Below the pieces are notes generated by a model, which did not search any database, had not been told where the DNA came from, and worked only from the letters and a program-made list of their open reading frames with translations. Positions 38,774 to 48,347 of a stretch of 64,000 nt of DNA are shown piece by piece (position 1 is the stretch's first letter; the number at the start of each line of letters is the position of its first letter). A program made the translations under genes and the position numbers. Origin of the DNA: Salirhabdus sp. Marseille-P4669 (GTDB lineage: Bacteria; Bacillota; Bacilli; Bacillales; Alkalibacillaceae); contig NZ_OEQK01000001.1 in NCBI RefSeq assembly GCF_900240405.1, forward strand, positions 186,001-250,000, given 5' to 3'.

Positions 38774-40492
38774 ATGATCAAACGTTTTTTATCCTATTAT
38801 ATTCCACATAAGAAACTATTTTTAGTAGATTTCACTAGTGCAGTAATTGTAGCAATATTAGAATTGGCTTTTCCACTAGCGGTTCAATGGTATATCGATG
38901 AGCTGTTGCCAGATGAAAACTGGTCGATGATTGTTTCTGTTGGGGCAGCATTACTTGTGCTGTATTTGGTTAGTACAGGGCTACAATACGTCGTGAACTA
39001 CCTAGGGCATAAGCTCGGCATTAATATTGAAACAGATATGCGGAAAGAGTTATTTGTCCATGTGCAAAAACAATCTTTTCGATTTTTTGATAATACCAAA
39101 ACGGGCCACATTATGAGTCGGATTACAAATGACTTATTTGACATCGGAGAGCTTGCTCACCATGGTCCTGAGGATATGTTTATTGCGTTTATGACATTTA
39201 TTGGCGCCTTTTGGATCATGCTTTCGATTAATGTCCAATTAGCATTAACCATTATTTTAATCGTGCCTATTTTAACTTGGGTTATCGTCGTATGTAACAT
39301 GAAAATGAATAAGGCTTGGCGGAAAATGTACGGTAAAATAGCCGATGTAAACGCCCGAGTAGAGGATAGTGTATCTGGAGTTCGTGTTGTTCAATCCTTT
39401 ACAAACGAAGGCTTTGAAATTGACCGTTTTACGGTTGATAACAATAAGTTTCGTAAAGCCAAGCTTGGTGCTTATAAAGTGATGGCTTATACGAATTCAA
39501 GCATTTATATACTAACCCGTTTGATAACACTTATTGTACTAGTATTTGGTGCTTGGCTAACATTTAATGGTGAGCTGAAATATGGGGAATTAGTAGGATT
39601 TGTCCTGTATGTGAATGTACTGCTAAAGCCAATTGATAAAATTAGTGCCCTTATGGAATTGTATCCGAAGGGGATGGCGGGCTTTAAACGGTTCACTGAA
39701 TTACTAGATGCAGAACCAGAAATTAAAGATACGAAAGACGCGGTGGAAGTTGCAAATCTTCAAGGAAATATCCATTTCAACGACGTGTCCTTTCATTATG
39801 AACCGAATAAACCAGTACTTGAAAATATTCATTTGCAAATTAAGGCTGGGGAAACGGTTGCTTTTGTCGGGCCTTCTGGTGCTGGGAAAACAACCATTAG
39901 TTCCTTAATTCCAAGGTTTTATGATGTGAATGATGGAAGTATTACGATTGATGGTATCGATGTTCGAAATATGACGCAGCAATCGTTAAGGTCCCAAATT
40001 GGAATTGTGCAGCAGGATGTCTTTTTATTTACTGGAACCATCCGAGAAAATATTGCGTATGGGAAATTGGATGCAACAGATGAGGAAATTGAAGAAGCGG
40101 CACGACGAGCGCATTTGCAATCCTTTATTGAAGGATTAGCAGAAGGGTATGAAACCCAAATTGGAGAGCGAGGGCTTAAATTATCTGGTGGTCAAAAACA
40201 ACGGTTAGCTATTGCTAGAATGTTTCTGAAAAACCCACCGATTCTTATATTAGACGAGGCAACCTCAGCGCTTGATACGGAAACGGAAATGATTATTCAG
40301 AAAGCATTAACAGAGCTTTCCCAAAATCGGACGACATTGGTGATTGCCCACCGATTGGCTACGATTCGAAATGCCGATCGAATCGTAGTCGTGACAGAGG
40401 ATGGCATTGCAGAAGAAGGAAAACACGATGAATTAATTGCACGAGGCGGCATTTTCGCAGGCTTGCACCAAGTGCAGTATCAGCATCAGTAA
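38774..40492 (+). CDS. ABC exporter, fused permease/ATPase, YwjA-like
   Basis: Half-transporter of 572 residues that probably forms a homodimer. The membrane domain spans about 15-300 with six helices (FRFFDNTKTGHIMSRITNDL is the conserved coupling segment). The ATPase domain follows: Walker A FVGPSGAGKTTISSLIPRF near 365, signature GLKLSGGQKQRLAIARMFL near 470 and Walker B ILILDEATSALD near 494. The N-terminus is close to Bacillus YwjA from memory. Substrate (lipid, peptide or drug) unknown. GGGAGAAGCTAGCA precedes the ATG. Confidence 0.88.
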   Translation: MIKRFLSYYIPHKKLFLVDFTSAVIVAILELAFPLAVQWYIDELLPDENWSMIVSVGAALLVLYLVSTGLQYVVNYLGHKLGINIETDMRKELFVHVQKQSFRFFDNTKTGHIMSRITNDLFDIGELAHHGPEDMFIAFMTFIGAFWIMLSINVQLALTIILIVPILTWVIVVCNMKMNKAWRKMYGKIADVNARVEDSVSGVRVVQSFTNEGFEIDRFTVDNNKFRKAKLGAYKVMAYTNSSIYILTRLITLIVLVFGAWLTFNGELKYGELVGFVLYVNVLLKPIDKISALMELYPKGMAGFKRFTELLDAEPEIKDTKDAVEVANLQGNIHFNDVSFHYEPNKPVLENIHLQIKAGETVAFVGPSGAGKTTISSLIPRFYDVNDGSITIDGIDVRNMTQQSLRSQIGIVQQDVFLFTGTIRENIAYGKLDATDEEIEEAARRAHLQSFIEGLAEGYETQIGERGLKLSGGQKQRLAIARMFLKNPPILILDEATSALDTETEMIIQKALTELSQNRTTLVIAHRLATIRNADRIVVVTEDGIAEEGKHDELIARGGIFAGLHQVQYQHQ

Positions 40493-40497
40493 TTAGG

Positions 40498-40539
40498 AAG
40501 AAGAATGTAAAAGCTCTCATTTACATTCTTCTTTTTTTT
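40498..40539 (+). terminator. Terminator of the YwjA-like gene
   Basis: AAGAAGAATGTAAA / TTTACATTCTTCTT forms a 14-bp stem with an 8-base loop and eight T. Confidence 0.92.
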
Positions 40540-40715
40540 CGATGAGGAGAACAAATTAGGATAAAGTAACTATCGTATTTCCAACCCATTCCCTAATGCA
40601 TAGTTGATATCGATTAGGATACATTAATTAATTGACATGGGTACTTAGAGTGGTAGAATATGTTTTATGCTAAAAAATAACAACTTGTGGATTTTATAAA
40701 GAAAGAAGGATACAA

Positions 40716-42116
40716 ATGGAGGGAACTGCACAACAAAATAAACCTGCTTTCAATCGAACGACATTAGTAGCAGTGTTATTATCCGGAGCATTTGCTGCGA
40801 TTTTAAATCAAACGCTACTTGCAACAGCACTTCCGGAAATTATGGCAGATTTACATATAGATGAAAATACAGCCCAATGGCTACAAAGTATTTTTATGCT
40901 CGTGAATGGAATTATGATCCCAATCACAGCCTTTTTAATTGAAACATTTACGACAAGAAGACTATTTTTAACGGCAATGGGGCTGTTTGCACTTGGGACA
41001 TTGCTATGCGCTATTGCTCCTAGCTTCCTTGTTTTATTAGCTGGTAGAGTGGTTCAAGCTGCCGGAGCGGGTATCATGATGCCGTTAATGCAAACGGTTT
41101 TTCTTTTCATCTTCCCATTTGAAAAGCGTGGCTCTGCAATGGGAATGGTAGGGTTGATTATTGCCTTCGCACCAGCTATTGGCCCAACTTTATCAGGCTG
41201 GGTTGTGGAACATTTTGACTGGAGATATTTATTCTATATCATTTTACCAATCGCTATTTTAGATTTAATTATTGCTTACTTTGTATTGAAAAATGTTACA
41301 AAACAAACCTTCCCTAAAGTAGACGTTCTATCCATTATCCTATCTACATTAGGCTTTGGTGGTATTTTATACGGATTTAGTATTGCAGGTAATGCAGGAT
41401 GGTCTAGTGTAGAAGTATTGATTGGTATGGTTGTAGGAGTCCTGTCGTTAATCTGGTTTATTATTCGCCAATTTCAATTGGAGCAGCCAATCCTGGAGTT
41501 TCGAGTATTTAAATACAATATCTTCACATTAACGACGATTTTAGGCTGTGTTGTGTTTGTATCAATGATTGGGGCAGCGGTAATTCTTCCGTTGTATATG
41601 CAAAATATGCATCACTTTACGCCATTGGAATCAGGGTTAATGTTGCTACCAGGAGCCATTATTATGGGAGCCATGTCCCCAATTACAGGAAGGATTTTCG
41701 ATAAGGTAGGAGCAAAATGGCTAACCATCGTTGGGTTATCCATTGTAACGATTACGACATTCCTATTTACGAATCTCTCAACAACAACATCCTTTACATT
41801 TCTGACGATCGCACATGCTTTTCGGATGCTTGGTATTTCCATGGTAATGATGCCTGTAACAACAGCTGGACTTAACCAATTACCAAACCGTTTAATCCCT
41901 CATGGTACGGCAATGAATAATACGATGCGTCAAGTTGCCGGTTCAGTGGGGACTGCGCTCCTTGTTACAATTATGACAACAGGAGCAACGAGCCAAACAC
42001 CTGAAGGAATGATTGATGGGGTTAATTTATCCTTTATTGTAGCAGCAGCCCTATCCGTTATTGCGTTAATCATGGCATTCTTTATTAAACGCACGACACC
42101 TGAAGAGGAAAAATAA
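40716..42116 (+). CDS. DHA2-family MFS multidrug exporter, LmrB-like
   Basis: Drug:H+ antiporter of 466 residues with 14 predicted membrane segments. It shows FAAILNQTLLATALPEIMADL (motif D1), QWLQSIFMLVNGIMIPITAF, LAGRVVQAAGAGIMMPLMQ (motif B/C region) and, late, GTAMNNTMRQVAGSVGTALLV, as in LmrB/MdtB/EmrB proteins. GAAGGATACAA precedes the ATG. Exact drugs unknown; LmrB of Bacillus subtilis exports lincomycin. No TetR/MarR regulator is adjacent. Confidence 0.9.
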   Translation: MEGTAQQNKPAFNRTTLVAVLLSGAFAAILNQTLLATALPEIMADLHIDENTAQWLQSIFMLVNGIMIPITAFLIETFTTRRLFLTAMGLFALGTLLCAIAPSFLVLLAGRVVQAAGAGIMMPLMQTVFLFIFPFEKRGSAMGMVGLIIAFAPAIGPTLSGWVVEHFDWRYLFYIILPIAILDLIIAYFVLKNVTKQTFPKVDVLSIILSTLGFGGILYGFSIAGNAGWSSVEVLIGMVVGVLSLIWFIIRQFQLEQPILEFRVFKYNIFTLTTILGCVVFVSMIGAAVILPLYMQNMHHFTPLESGLMLLPGAIIMGAMSPITGRIFDKVGAKWLTIVGLSIVTITTFLFTNLSTTTSFTFLTIAHAFRMLGISMVMMPVTTAGLNQLPNRLIPHGTAMNNTMRQVAGSVGTALLVTIMTTGATSQTPEGMIDGVNLSFIVAAALSVIALIMAFFIKRTTPEEEK

Positions 42117-42124
42117 ATAAAAGT

Positions 42125-42172
42125 AAAAAAATCAAACGAACACTATGAAAAAAGTGTTCGTTTGGATTTTTT
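42125..42172 (+). terminator. Terminator of the LmrB-like gene
   Basis: AAATCAAACGAACACT and AGTGTTCGTTTGGATTT form a long stem with an 8-base loop and a T tail. Confidence 0.92.
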
Positions 42173-42226
42173 GATTAAAGCATTTAATTTACTATAGTGG
42201 AAGAGGTGTTGTTGGGTTGATAGTTA

Positions 42227-42402
42227 AGATCTATGCACCCTATTTTAAATCATTTGCTCAATAACGGAAAGATAGCAGTCGCTATGTGCCCGAATTGATT
42301 TCATTTACTCAATAACGGAAAGATAGCTCACCCCTATGTGCCCGATTTTATCTCATTCCTACAGTTTCAGTCTGATAACTCCCCGCTATCTGCCCAATTA
42401 TC
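42227..42402. repeat. Repeat patch E, unit of about 52 bp
   Basis: CTATGTGCCC or close variants lie at 42231, 42282, 42334 and 42386, steps of 51-52 bp. The two middle units also share TCATTT(G/A)CTCAATAACGG and AAAGATAGC upstream. In each unit an ATAG (or GATA) stands 4-9 bases before a CTAT (or TATC), so every unit carries a small inverted repeat. It lies between the LmrB-like terminator and the end of the convergent PhoD-like gene. No gene is visible. Confidence 0.75.
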
Positions 42403-42490
42403 CACTAGGGAACTGAGGACGTGCCCTAAGGTTATGCGAAGCATTTTGCGACAGCGATTTTCGCACCCACAGACTATGAAAGTACATATT

Positions 42491-44596
42491 TTATACGCTG
42501 TTTGACGAAAAGGCTCGCTCACTCCATTTTTTACCGTTGTATGTCAACAACGTATTGCTTATTTCATTCGAGGAGATGGTCACGATTCCGATATTATTGT
42601 CCGTTTCTACAACATTTCCGTTATCCGTGCTTTTATATTGAATGGTTTCCTTCCAACGAACACCCTTTGTATTAACTAATTCCTTTTTGCTTTCTAATAA
42701 ATGATAGTCCTGATTGCAGGAGCGATAGAATATTTTCTTTTTCTTACGTAAGGCATTAAACCAGATAGCGCTTTTTAATAAAACGCCAAAGAAGCCTGAG
42801 AAACTCATGTTTTTAATGGGACTACTTGTGAATTGGTGGATGTTAAATTTTCGCTTGCGTTGATACTCTATTTTAGAATGTACATTGGACGCTAAATGAG
42901 TATCACCAGATAGGATAAAGTAATTGTCGCCACCCCATTCTTCTAAGTGCTCCATAAAGGTGTGGAACCCCTTACCGTTAAATTTCCATGCCTCCATATC
43001 GAATTGATAATGAACGGGTATTCCAAAGCTTCTCAATGGTTCCACATATTGTAATAACACCGATTCAATTAGATCTATTCCATATAAAGGTACAGGGGAA
43101 ATTATAAATAAAGGCTCCTTCTTATCCCAGTTACTTGATTGTAAAAGGTTGGTTATTCGTTCCCAAGCTTCGCCTCGTATTAGTTCTGGGCTATTAGGAG
43201 TTTCTTCTATTTTCCTGCCTATTTTTACTGGCTGTGGAGCAGTGCTGAAATGACGCATTGTTCGTGTATCTAAAAATAAACTTTCCGGTTTTGTTGGAAC
43301 AATATAGAACCAAGAGTCAAAACTCCACATATTTTGGTTCCACTCTTTATAAATCGTCTCGTTAACCAATGGAATCTGGTCTTCTAATGCCATAAAATAG
43401 GCGGATGTACGATCGAGGAATTCTTGATCAAAAGCAGTTGGATCATTTCCCCATCCTTGGAAGGCCCAATAAGCCGTTAAACCATTTGCAATGACATGGG
43501 ATCCTAAGGGAGATGTCTGAACAAGGCTTCGCCAGTTTTCTGATAAATTCCAGTCATCGGTAATGTCATGGTCATCAAACATCATATATGTTGGTGTATT
43601 TGCCATGATGCGCCTCGCGCAATACACTCCTTTTTGAAACTGTTCGATCATTTCCACTTGCTTTCGGTACCGAAGCTCATGCTCTTCTAACTCTTTAATA
43701 CGCTCTTCTTCATTGTGATTTATATCCTTATAGATAAAATAAATCTTATCTTCTTCACGGAGTTCTTCAAATGTAGGTATCTTTGTTTCTTTCCATACCT
43801 CAGGGCTCCAATTTAAAATATACATGGCTGCATATTCCCCAAATGTAAACAGGTGATTACCTGCATTGTTCGATGTGAATTTACAAAACTTCTCCGATAT
43901 ATATTGCCTTCCCTGGAGCTGATGAAGTGCATCATCAAACGGCTCTTTCTCTAGCCGTTTATCGATATGTGAAAGGTTTTCCTGCCAATTTCCCATAATC
44001 TTTTCTGCTAGCTCATGGACTACAGAAAACATTGGATCAGCCACATCATCTGCATATATTTGGTCGCCTAATAAAAATAGATTACTAGGGCGTTTTGCTA
44101 GATTGTCATAGTGTTGGTTCATATAAAGGTCCGCACCTATAAATAAATCTTCTCCTTCACCATGGGTTTTTCGACAGGAGCCATACAGTCTTTGATGTTC
44201 TGCCGAATCTGCTATGAAAAAGGTAGGATAGCGATGATTTCCATATACAATGGACTGAAGGTTATTTTGCATAAGTAAATCAAAGGAACCTAAATCCATT
44301 ACGCCACTCTTCGTTTCAAAATATAGGTTATATGCTAACAGCGAGTTCGTTGGAAAAGAATCGGTTTCCGGTAGGAGCATAACCAGACTAATATACAAAT
44401 TTTCTCCTAGCTGAATGGTGTTGGTTTTGGAGTACTCGCTTATTATTTTGTAGTTATATCCATCTTTTTGGTTAAAGGTGGCGTTAAACAGCACCCCATT
44501 TATATCCATTCTTTCGCTTGTTGCAATCCAAATATGAATTTGGTGCTTACTTACTCTACGGAGAATAGGCCCCGCTAATAGGACTGGGATCTTCAT
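42491..44596 (-). CDS. PhoD-like metallophosphatase / alkaline phosphatase D family protein
   Basis: A 701-residue protein with the metallophosphoesterase pattern of PhoD-like phosphatases: LFLLGDQIYADDVADPMF (near 151), MMFDDHDITDDWNLSENWR (near 342), and FILSGDTHLASNVHS near 592. It has no clear signal peptide, so it may be cytosolic. ATG 44596 (MKIPVLLAGPILRR) is preferred because GGGGTG stands upstream and relatives begin similarly. The frame is open 47 codons further to TTG 44737, which remains possible. Substrate unknown. Convergent with the LmrB-like gene. Confidence 0.82.
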   Translation of the reverse strand: MKIPVLLAGPILRRVSKHQIHIWIATSERMDINGVLFNATFNQKDGYNYKIISEYSKTNTIQLGENLYISLVMLLPETDSFPTNSLLAYNLYFETKSGVMDLGSFDLLMQNNLQSIVYGNHRYPTFFIADSAEHQRLYGSCRKTHGEGEDLFIGADLYMNQHYDNLAKRPSNLFLLGDQIYADDVADPMFSVVHELAEKIMGNWQENLSHIDKRLEKEPFDDALHQLQGRQYISEKFCKFTSNNAGNHLFTFGEYAAMYILNWSPEVWKETKIPTFEELREEDKIYFIYKDINHNEEERIKELEEHELRYRKQVEMIEQFQKGVYCARRIMANTPTYMMFDDHDITDDWNLSENWRSLVQTSPLGSHVIANGLTAYWAFQGWGNDPTAFDQEFLDRTSAYFMALEDQIPLVNETIYKEWNQNMWSFDSWFYIVPTKPESLFLDTRTMRHFSTAPQPVKIGRKIEETPNSPELIRGEAWERITNLLQSSNWDKKEPLFIISPVPLYGIDLIESVLLQYVEPLRSFGIPVHYQFDMEAWKFNGKGFHTFMEHLEEWGGDNYFILSGDTHLASNVHSKIEYQRKRKFNIHQFTSSPIKNMSFSGFFGVLLKSAIWFNALRKKKKIFYRSCNQDYHLLESKKELVNTKGVRWKETIQYKSTDNGNVVETDNNIGIVTISSNEISNTLLTYNGKKWSERAFSSNSV

Positions 44597-44843
44597 GAAA
44601 ACACCCCATTTTTGTGGATTGTATGAGGTAGTGTATTCATTAAGACGCCTATCTGTTAGTAGAGGAAAATAGTAGAGTAACATATGGAGATAGTACCTTT
44701 GTTTTAGAGGTTGTGATTTTAGAAGCTTCATGCCCAAAATCTACTTGTAATAAAATGCATAAAAATATGGTATGATGTTACGTGGTAATTATCTTGTATA
44801 CTAAGAATGTGAAATAAAATAGATTTGTTGGAGGAGCGATTTT

Positions 44844-45764
44844 ATGGGTAATACAATGAACCAATCTGACCAACAAAGTATGGGTAAGGTTTTATGGCAA
44901 CTAACGAGACCGCATACGTTAACTGCCACTTTTGTGCCTGTTTTAATAGGAACAGCGTTAGCCATGCATTATGTTGAAATTGATTTAGGGTTGTTTTTCG
45001 CGATGTTATTTGCTTGTCTTTTGATTCAAATTGCAACCAATATGTTTAATGAATACTATGATTTTAAACGTGGATTAGACACGGAGGAATCGGTTGGTAT
45101 TGGTGGAGCGATTGTCCGAGACGGCTTGAAACCGAAAACGGTATTACAGTTAGCACTAGCGTGTTACGGTGTTGCCCTACTGATTGGCATCTATATTTGT
45201 ATGAATAGTAGTTGGATTCTTGCTCTCATTGGGCTTGCTGGTATGGCGGTAGGTTATCTTTATACAGGTGGACCACTTCCGATTTCTTCAACCCCATTTG
45301 GAGAACTAATGGCTGGTTTGTGTATGGGTTCTGCATTCATTTTAATTTCATTTTTTATACAAGCTAAGGAAATCAATGTAGATAGCATATTAATTTCGAT
45401 ACCTGTTGCGATTTTAGTTGGAGCGATTAATATGTCGAATAACATAAGAGATCGGGAAGGAGACCAAAAATCCGGTCGTAAAACATTGGCGATTCTACTT
45501 GGTCATGACAAAGCGGTTAGTGCCTTAGGTGTTATGTTTGTTATTGCTTATTTATGGATTGTAGGGCTCGTAATCATGGGAGAGATAAGTCCTTGGAGTT
45601 TAATCGTATTTTTAAGTGCACCTAAGCCAATTAAGGCAATCAAAGGTTTTATCGGCAAAAGTGTGCCGATGCAAATGATGCCGGCTATGAAAGCAACGGC
45701 GCAAACGAATACGATTTTTGGCTTCTTGCTAACAATCGGTTTATGTATTAGTTATTTTTCTTAA
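44844..45764 (+). CDS. menA: 1,4-dihydroxy-2-naphthoate polyprenyltransferase
   Basis: Membrane prenyltransferase that attaches the polyprenyl tail in menaquinone synthesis. The 306-residue UbiA-family protein has about eight helices, the first Asp-rich motif NMFNEYYDFKRGLDTEES (near 68-85) and the second NMSNNIRDREGDQKSGRKT (near 196). RPHTLTATFVPVLIGTALA at the N-terminus is typical of MenA. GGAGGAGCGATTTT precedes the ATG. It stands alone; no other men or hep gene is nearby. Confidence 0.94.
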   Translation: MGNTMNQSDQQSMGKVLWQLTRPHTLTATFVPVLIGTALAMHYVEIDLGLFFAMLFACLLIQIATNMFNEYYDFKRGLDTEESVGIGGAIVRDGLKPKTVLQLALACYGVALLIGIYICMNSSWILALIGLAGMAVGYLYTGGPLPISSTPFGELMAGLCMGSAFILISFFIQAKEINVDSILISIPVAILVGAINMSNNIRDREGDQKSGRKTLAILLGHDKAVSALGVMFVIAYLWIVGLVIMGEISPWSLIVFLSAPKPIKAIKGFIGKSVPMQMMPAMKATAQTNTIFGFLLTIGLCISYFS

Positions 45765-45846
45765 TTGGATAAGTAAGCTAAAATGGGATTGCAGTCGTGC
45801 ATCCCATTTTCTTATAAAGTGTACTTAATATAAAGGAGTCTTTGTT

Positions 45847-47193
45847 ATGCGTAAGGCCAAGCAAGCGGATTTTACGAGTGGAAATATACTGAAGCAGCTT
45901 TTCTTTTTTTCCACACCGATTATTTTTGCGAATCTGTTGCAAACCTCCTATCAATTTATCGATAGTCTGTGGGTTGGTAATTTAATTGGAGCGAATGCTT
46001 TAGGAGCAGTCGCAATTGCCAGTACCGTTATCTTTACGATGTTGTCTTTCATTATTGGGATTAACAATGCAACGTTAACCGTCATTTCGCAACAAAAGGG
46101 TAAGAAAGATGAAGAAGGGTTAAAGCGGTACATTAATGCCTTTGTGATTGTATTAACATCGATTAGTCTAATATTAGGGATGATTGGATTCTTTTTTGCA
46201 GAAGCAATCTTGTCATTTCTTGGTACGCCGGAAAGTATGATGGCTAGTGCAAAGGCTTATTTGCAAATCAACGCAACTGGTATTCTATTCCTAATGGGCT
46301 ATAACTTTATTGGAACTATTTTGAGAGCACTTGGGGATAGCCGTACCCCGGTTCAGTTTGTAGTCCTAGCTGTGATTCTCAATACGATTTTAGACCCACT
46401 CTTTATTGAAGTATTTCATCTTGGGGTAGAGGGTGCGGCCTATGCAACCATCACTTCTCAAGGTATCGCTTTTCTGTATGGTTTCTTTCTAGCGTTAAAA
46501 CGAAAATTAATTCCTTTCACCGTTCCAACGATGCCGAAATTGGCGGAAGTAAAATTAATCTTAAACCTAGGAATTCCAGCTGGATTGCAAATGGCTGTTA
46601 TTTCGGCAGGCTCTGCAGCAATTCTAAGTGTGGTGACATCCTTTGGGGAGGACGTTGTAGCGGGGTTCAGTGCTGCACAAAGGTTGGATAGTGTGCTCAT
46701 GCTACCTGCACATGCCTTAGGAACTGCTGTAAATAGTATGGCAGGTCAAAATATCGGGGTAAACAAATGGGGGCGGGTTTCCAAAATTGCTAAGTATGGA
46801 TTTTTCTATAACTTGATTTTTATGTTATCTATTGCATTGATTCTCGTTCTATCTGCGGAGTATTTGGTTCGACTCTTCATTCAAGATGAACAATCGGTAC
46901 AGTTTGGAACGGAGTATTTGAAAATGATTGGATTTTTCTATCCGTTTTTAGGTATTAACTTTATTCTTAATGGAATTGTTCGAGCATCTGGGGCAATGTA
47001 TCAAGTATTGGTTTTAAACCTTATTTCATTTTGGGTGCTACGTTATCCGTTAACCTATGTATTCTCATCCTTTATAGGAGATAAAGGGATTGCGCTTGGA
47101 ATGGGCGTAAGCTTTGTCATTAGCAGTGTATTTGCGTTTTTATATTTTCGATATGGAAAATGGCGTAACAAGGAAATATTCGCAAGCAAATAG
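45847..47193 (+). CDS. MATE-family efflux transporter
   Basis: Cation-coupled drug exporter, 448 residues with 12 helices in two repeated halves. Conserved blocks are TPIIFANLLQTSYQFIDSLWVGN near 27, LRALGDSRTPVQFVVLAVILN near 157 and LGIPAGLQMAVISAGSAAIL near 241. It is nearest to MepA/NorM-type proteins of Firmicutes. ATAAAGGAGTC precedes the ATG. Substrates unknown; a fluoroquinolone/dye range is usual for the family. Confidence 0.9.
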   Translation: MRKAKQADFTSGNILKQLFFFSTPIIFANLLQTSYQFIDSLWVGNLIGANALGAVAIASTVIFTMLSFIIGINNATLTVISQQKGKKDEEGLKRYINAFVIVLTSISLILGMIGFFFAEAILSFLGTPESMMASAKAYLQINATGILFLMGYNFIGTILRALGDSRTPVQFVVLAVILNTILDPLFIEVFHLGVEGAAYATITSQGIAFLYGFFLALKRKLIPFTVPTMPKLAEVKLILNLGIPAGLQMAVISAGSAAILSVVTSFGEDVVAGFSAAQRLDSVLMLPAHALGTAVNSMAGQNIGVNKWGRVSKIAKYGFFYNLIFMLSIALILVLSAEYLVRLFIQDEQSVQFGTEYLKMIGFFYPFLGINFILNGIVRASGAMYQVLVLNLISFWVLRYPLTYVFSSFIGDKGIALGMGVSFVISSVFAFLYFRYGKWRNKEIFASK

Positions 47194-47195
47194 GA

Positions 47196-47229
47196 AAAAG
47201 AACACAATCGAATGGTTGTGTTCTTTTTT
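47196..47229 (+). terminator. Terminator of the MATE gene
   Basis: AAAAAGAACACAA / TTGTGTTCTTTTT stem with an 8-base loop and T tail. Confidence 0.9.
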
Positions 47230-47342
47230 AATCTAAAAGTGAAATATAGTTTGGGAGATACCTTTTTGCTTTTGTACTTTTCTGAATGAAAATGACTTTT
47301 TATACATATTTTTTAAAAAAGCATTTTCAGGAGGGATCCTTT

Positions 47343-48347
47343 TTGGCGACTTGGAAGGAATGGGATATGCATAACATTTGGGAAGCAAAGCATCGGTTGT
47401 CCACAATTGTGAATAAGACGCCACTTATCAAATCTCACAAATTATCAGCGTATACGGGACGGAACATCTATTTAAAATTGGAAACAGCAACAGATATTGG
47501 TTCATTTAAAATCCGTGGTGCAGCCAATAAGATTTTATCCTTATCCCAATTAGAGCGGAGTAGAGGGGTAACCACGTTTTCTACAGGGAATCATGGATTG
47601 GCAGTTGCGTACGTAGCACAAAAGTTAGGGATAAAAGCGGTTGTTTGTATTTCGCATAATGTTCCAAAAAACAAGCGACAAGCATTAGAAAACATGGGTG
47701 CGGAAGTGAAAATAGTTGGGGATAGTCAAGAAGAAGCTGGGGAGTTTTGTGAGAATTTAAAGGAAACATATGGAATGACGATTATCCATCCTTTCGATGA
47801 TTTATATGTCATTGCTGGTCAAGGTACAATTGGTCTTGAGCTGCTTGAGGATTTACCAGAGCTAGATCATGTAATAGTACCTTTGTCTGGAGGTGGTTTG
47901 CTTTCTGGAATTGGGATCGGGTTAAAAGGTGCAAGTGAGCATATTCGAATTTCTGGTATTTCCATCGAAGGTGCATCGGCAATGGAGAAGAGCTTACAGC
48001 GTGGTGTGCCAGTGGATACTCCTGAAAAAGCTACATTAGCGGATAGCTTACTAGGTAGTATCGGAAGGGAAAATCAATATACATTATCCATAGTATCGGA
48101 AGTAATGGATGATATGACATTGCTTGATGAGGAAGCCATAGCTAAAGGGATGTTGCATTTACTGAAAGAGGAGCGCCAAATTGCGGAAGGTGCGGCAGCT
48201 GTTGGGGTTGGTGCTATTTTGAGTGGGAGGTTCAGCCATCTAGGGCAAAATGTAGTGTTGATCATTACAGGTAATAATGTAGATCCAACAATTTATGAAA
48301 CTCTTTCCCTTACCGAATTGGATCGTATTAAGGGTGCATGCCTATGA
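47343..48347 (+). CDS. eutB: Hydroxyectoine utilization dehydratase-like PLP enzyme (threonine dehydratase fold)
   Basis: Fold type II PLP enzyme of about 334 residues. The Schiff-base motif GSFKIRGAANK lies near 45, TFSTGNHGLAVAYVA near 70 (substrate/PLP loop), and the phosphate-binding PLSGGGLLSGIGIGL near 170. The family includes serine/threonine dehydratases. EutB is proposed because it is directly followed by EutC-like and DoeA-like genes, the order seen in ectoine-utilization clusters. TTG 47343 is chosen: CAGGAGGG stands 8 bases upstream. ATG 47367 is an alternative. The next gene overlaps it by 4 bases. Confidence 0.75.
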   Translation: MATWKEWDMHNIWEAKHRLSTIVNKTPLIKSHKLSAYTGRNIYLKLETATDIGSFKIRGAANKILSLSQLERSRGVTTFSTGNHGLAVAYVAQKLGIKAVVCISHNVPKNKRQALENMGAEVKIVGDSQEEAGEFCENLKETYGMTIIHPFDDLYVIAGQGTIGLELLEDLPELDHVIVPLSGGGLLSGIGIGLKGASEHIRISGISIEGASAMEKSLQRGVPVDTPEKATLADSLLGSIGRENQYTLSIVSEVMDDMTLLDEEAIAKGMLHLLKEERQIAEGAAAVGVGAILSGRFSHLGQNVVLIITGNNVDPTIYETLSLTELDRIKGACL

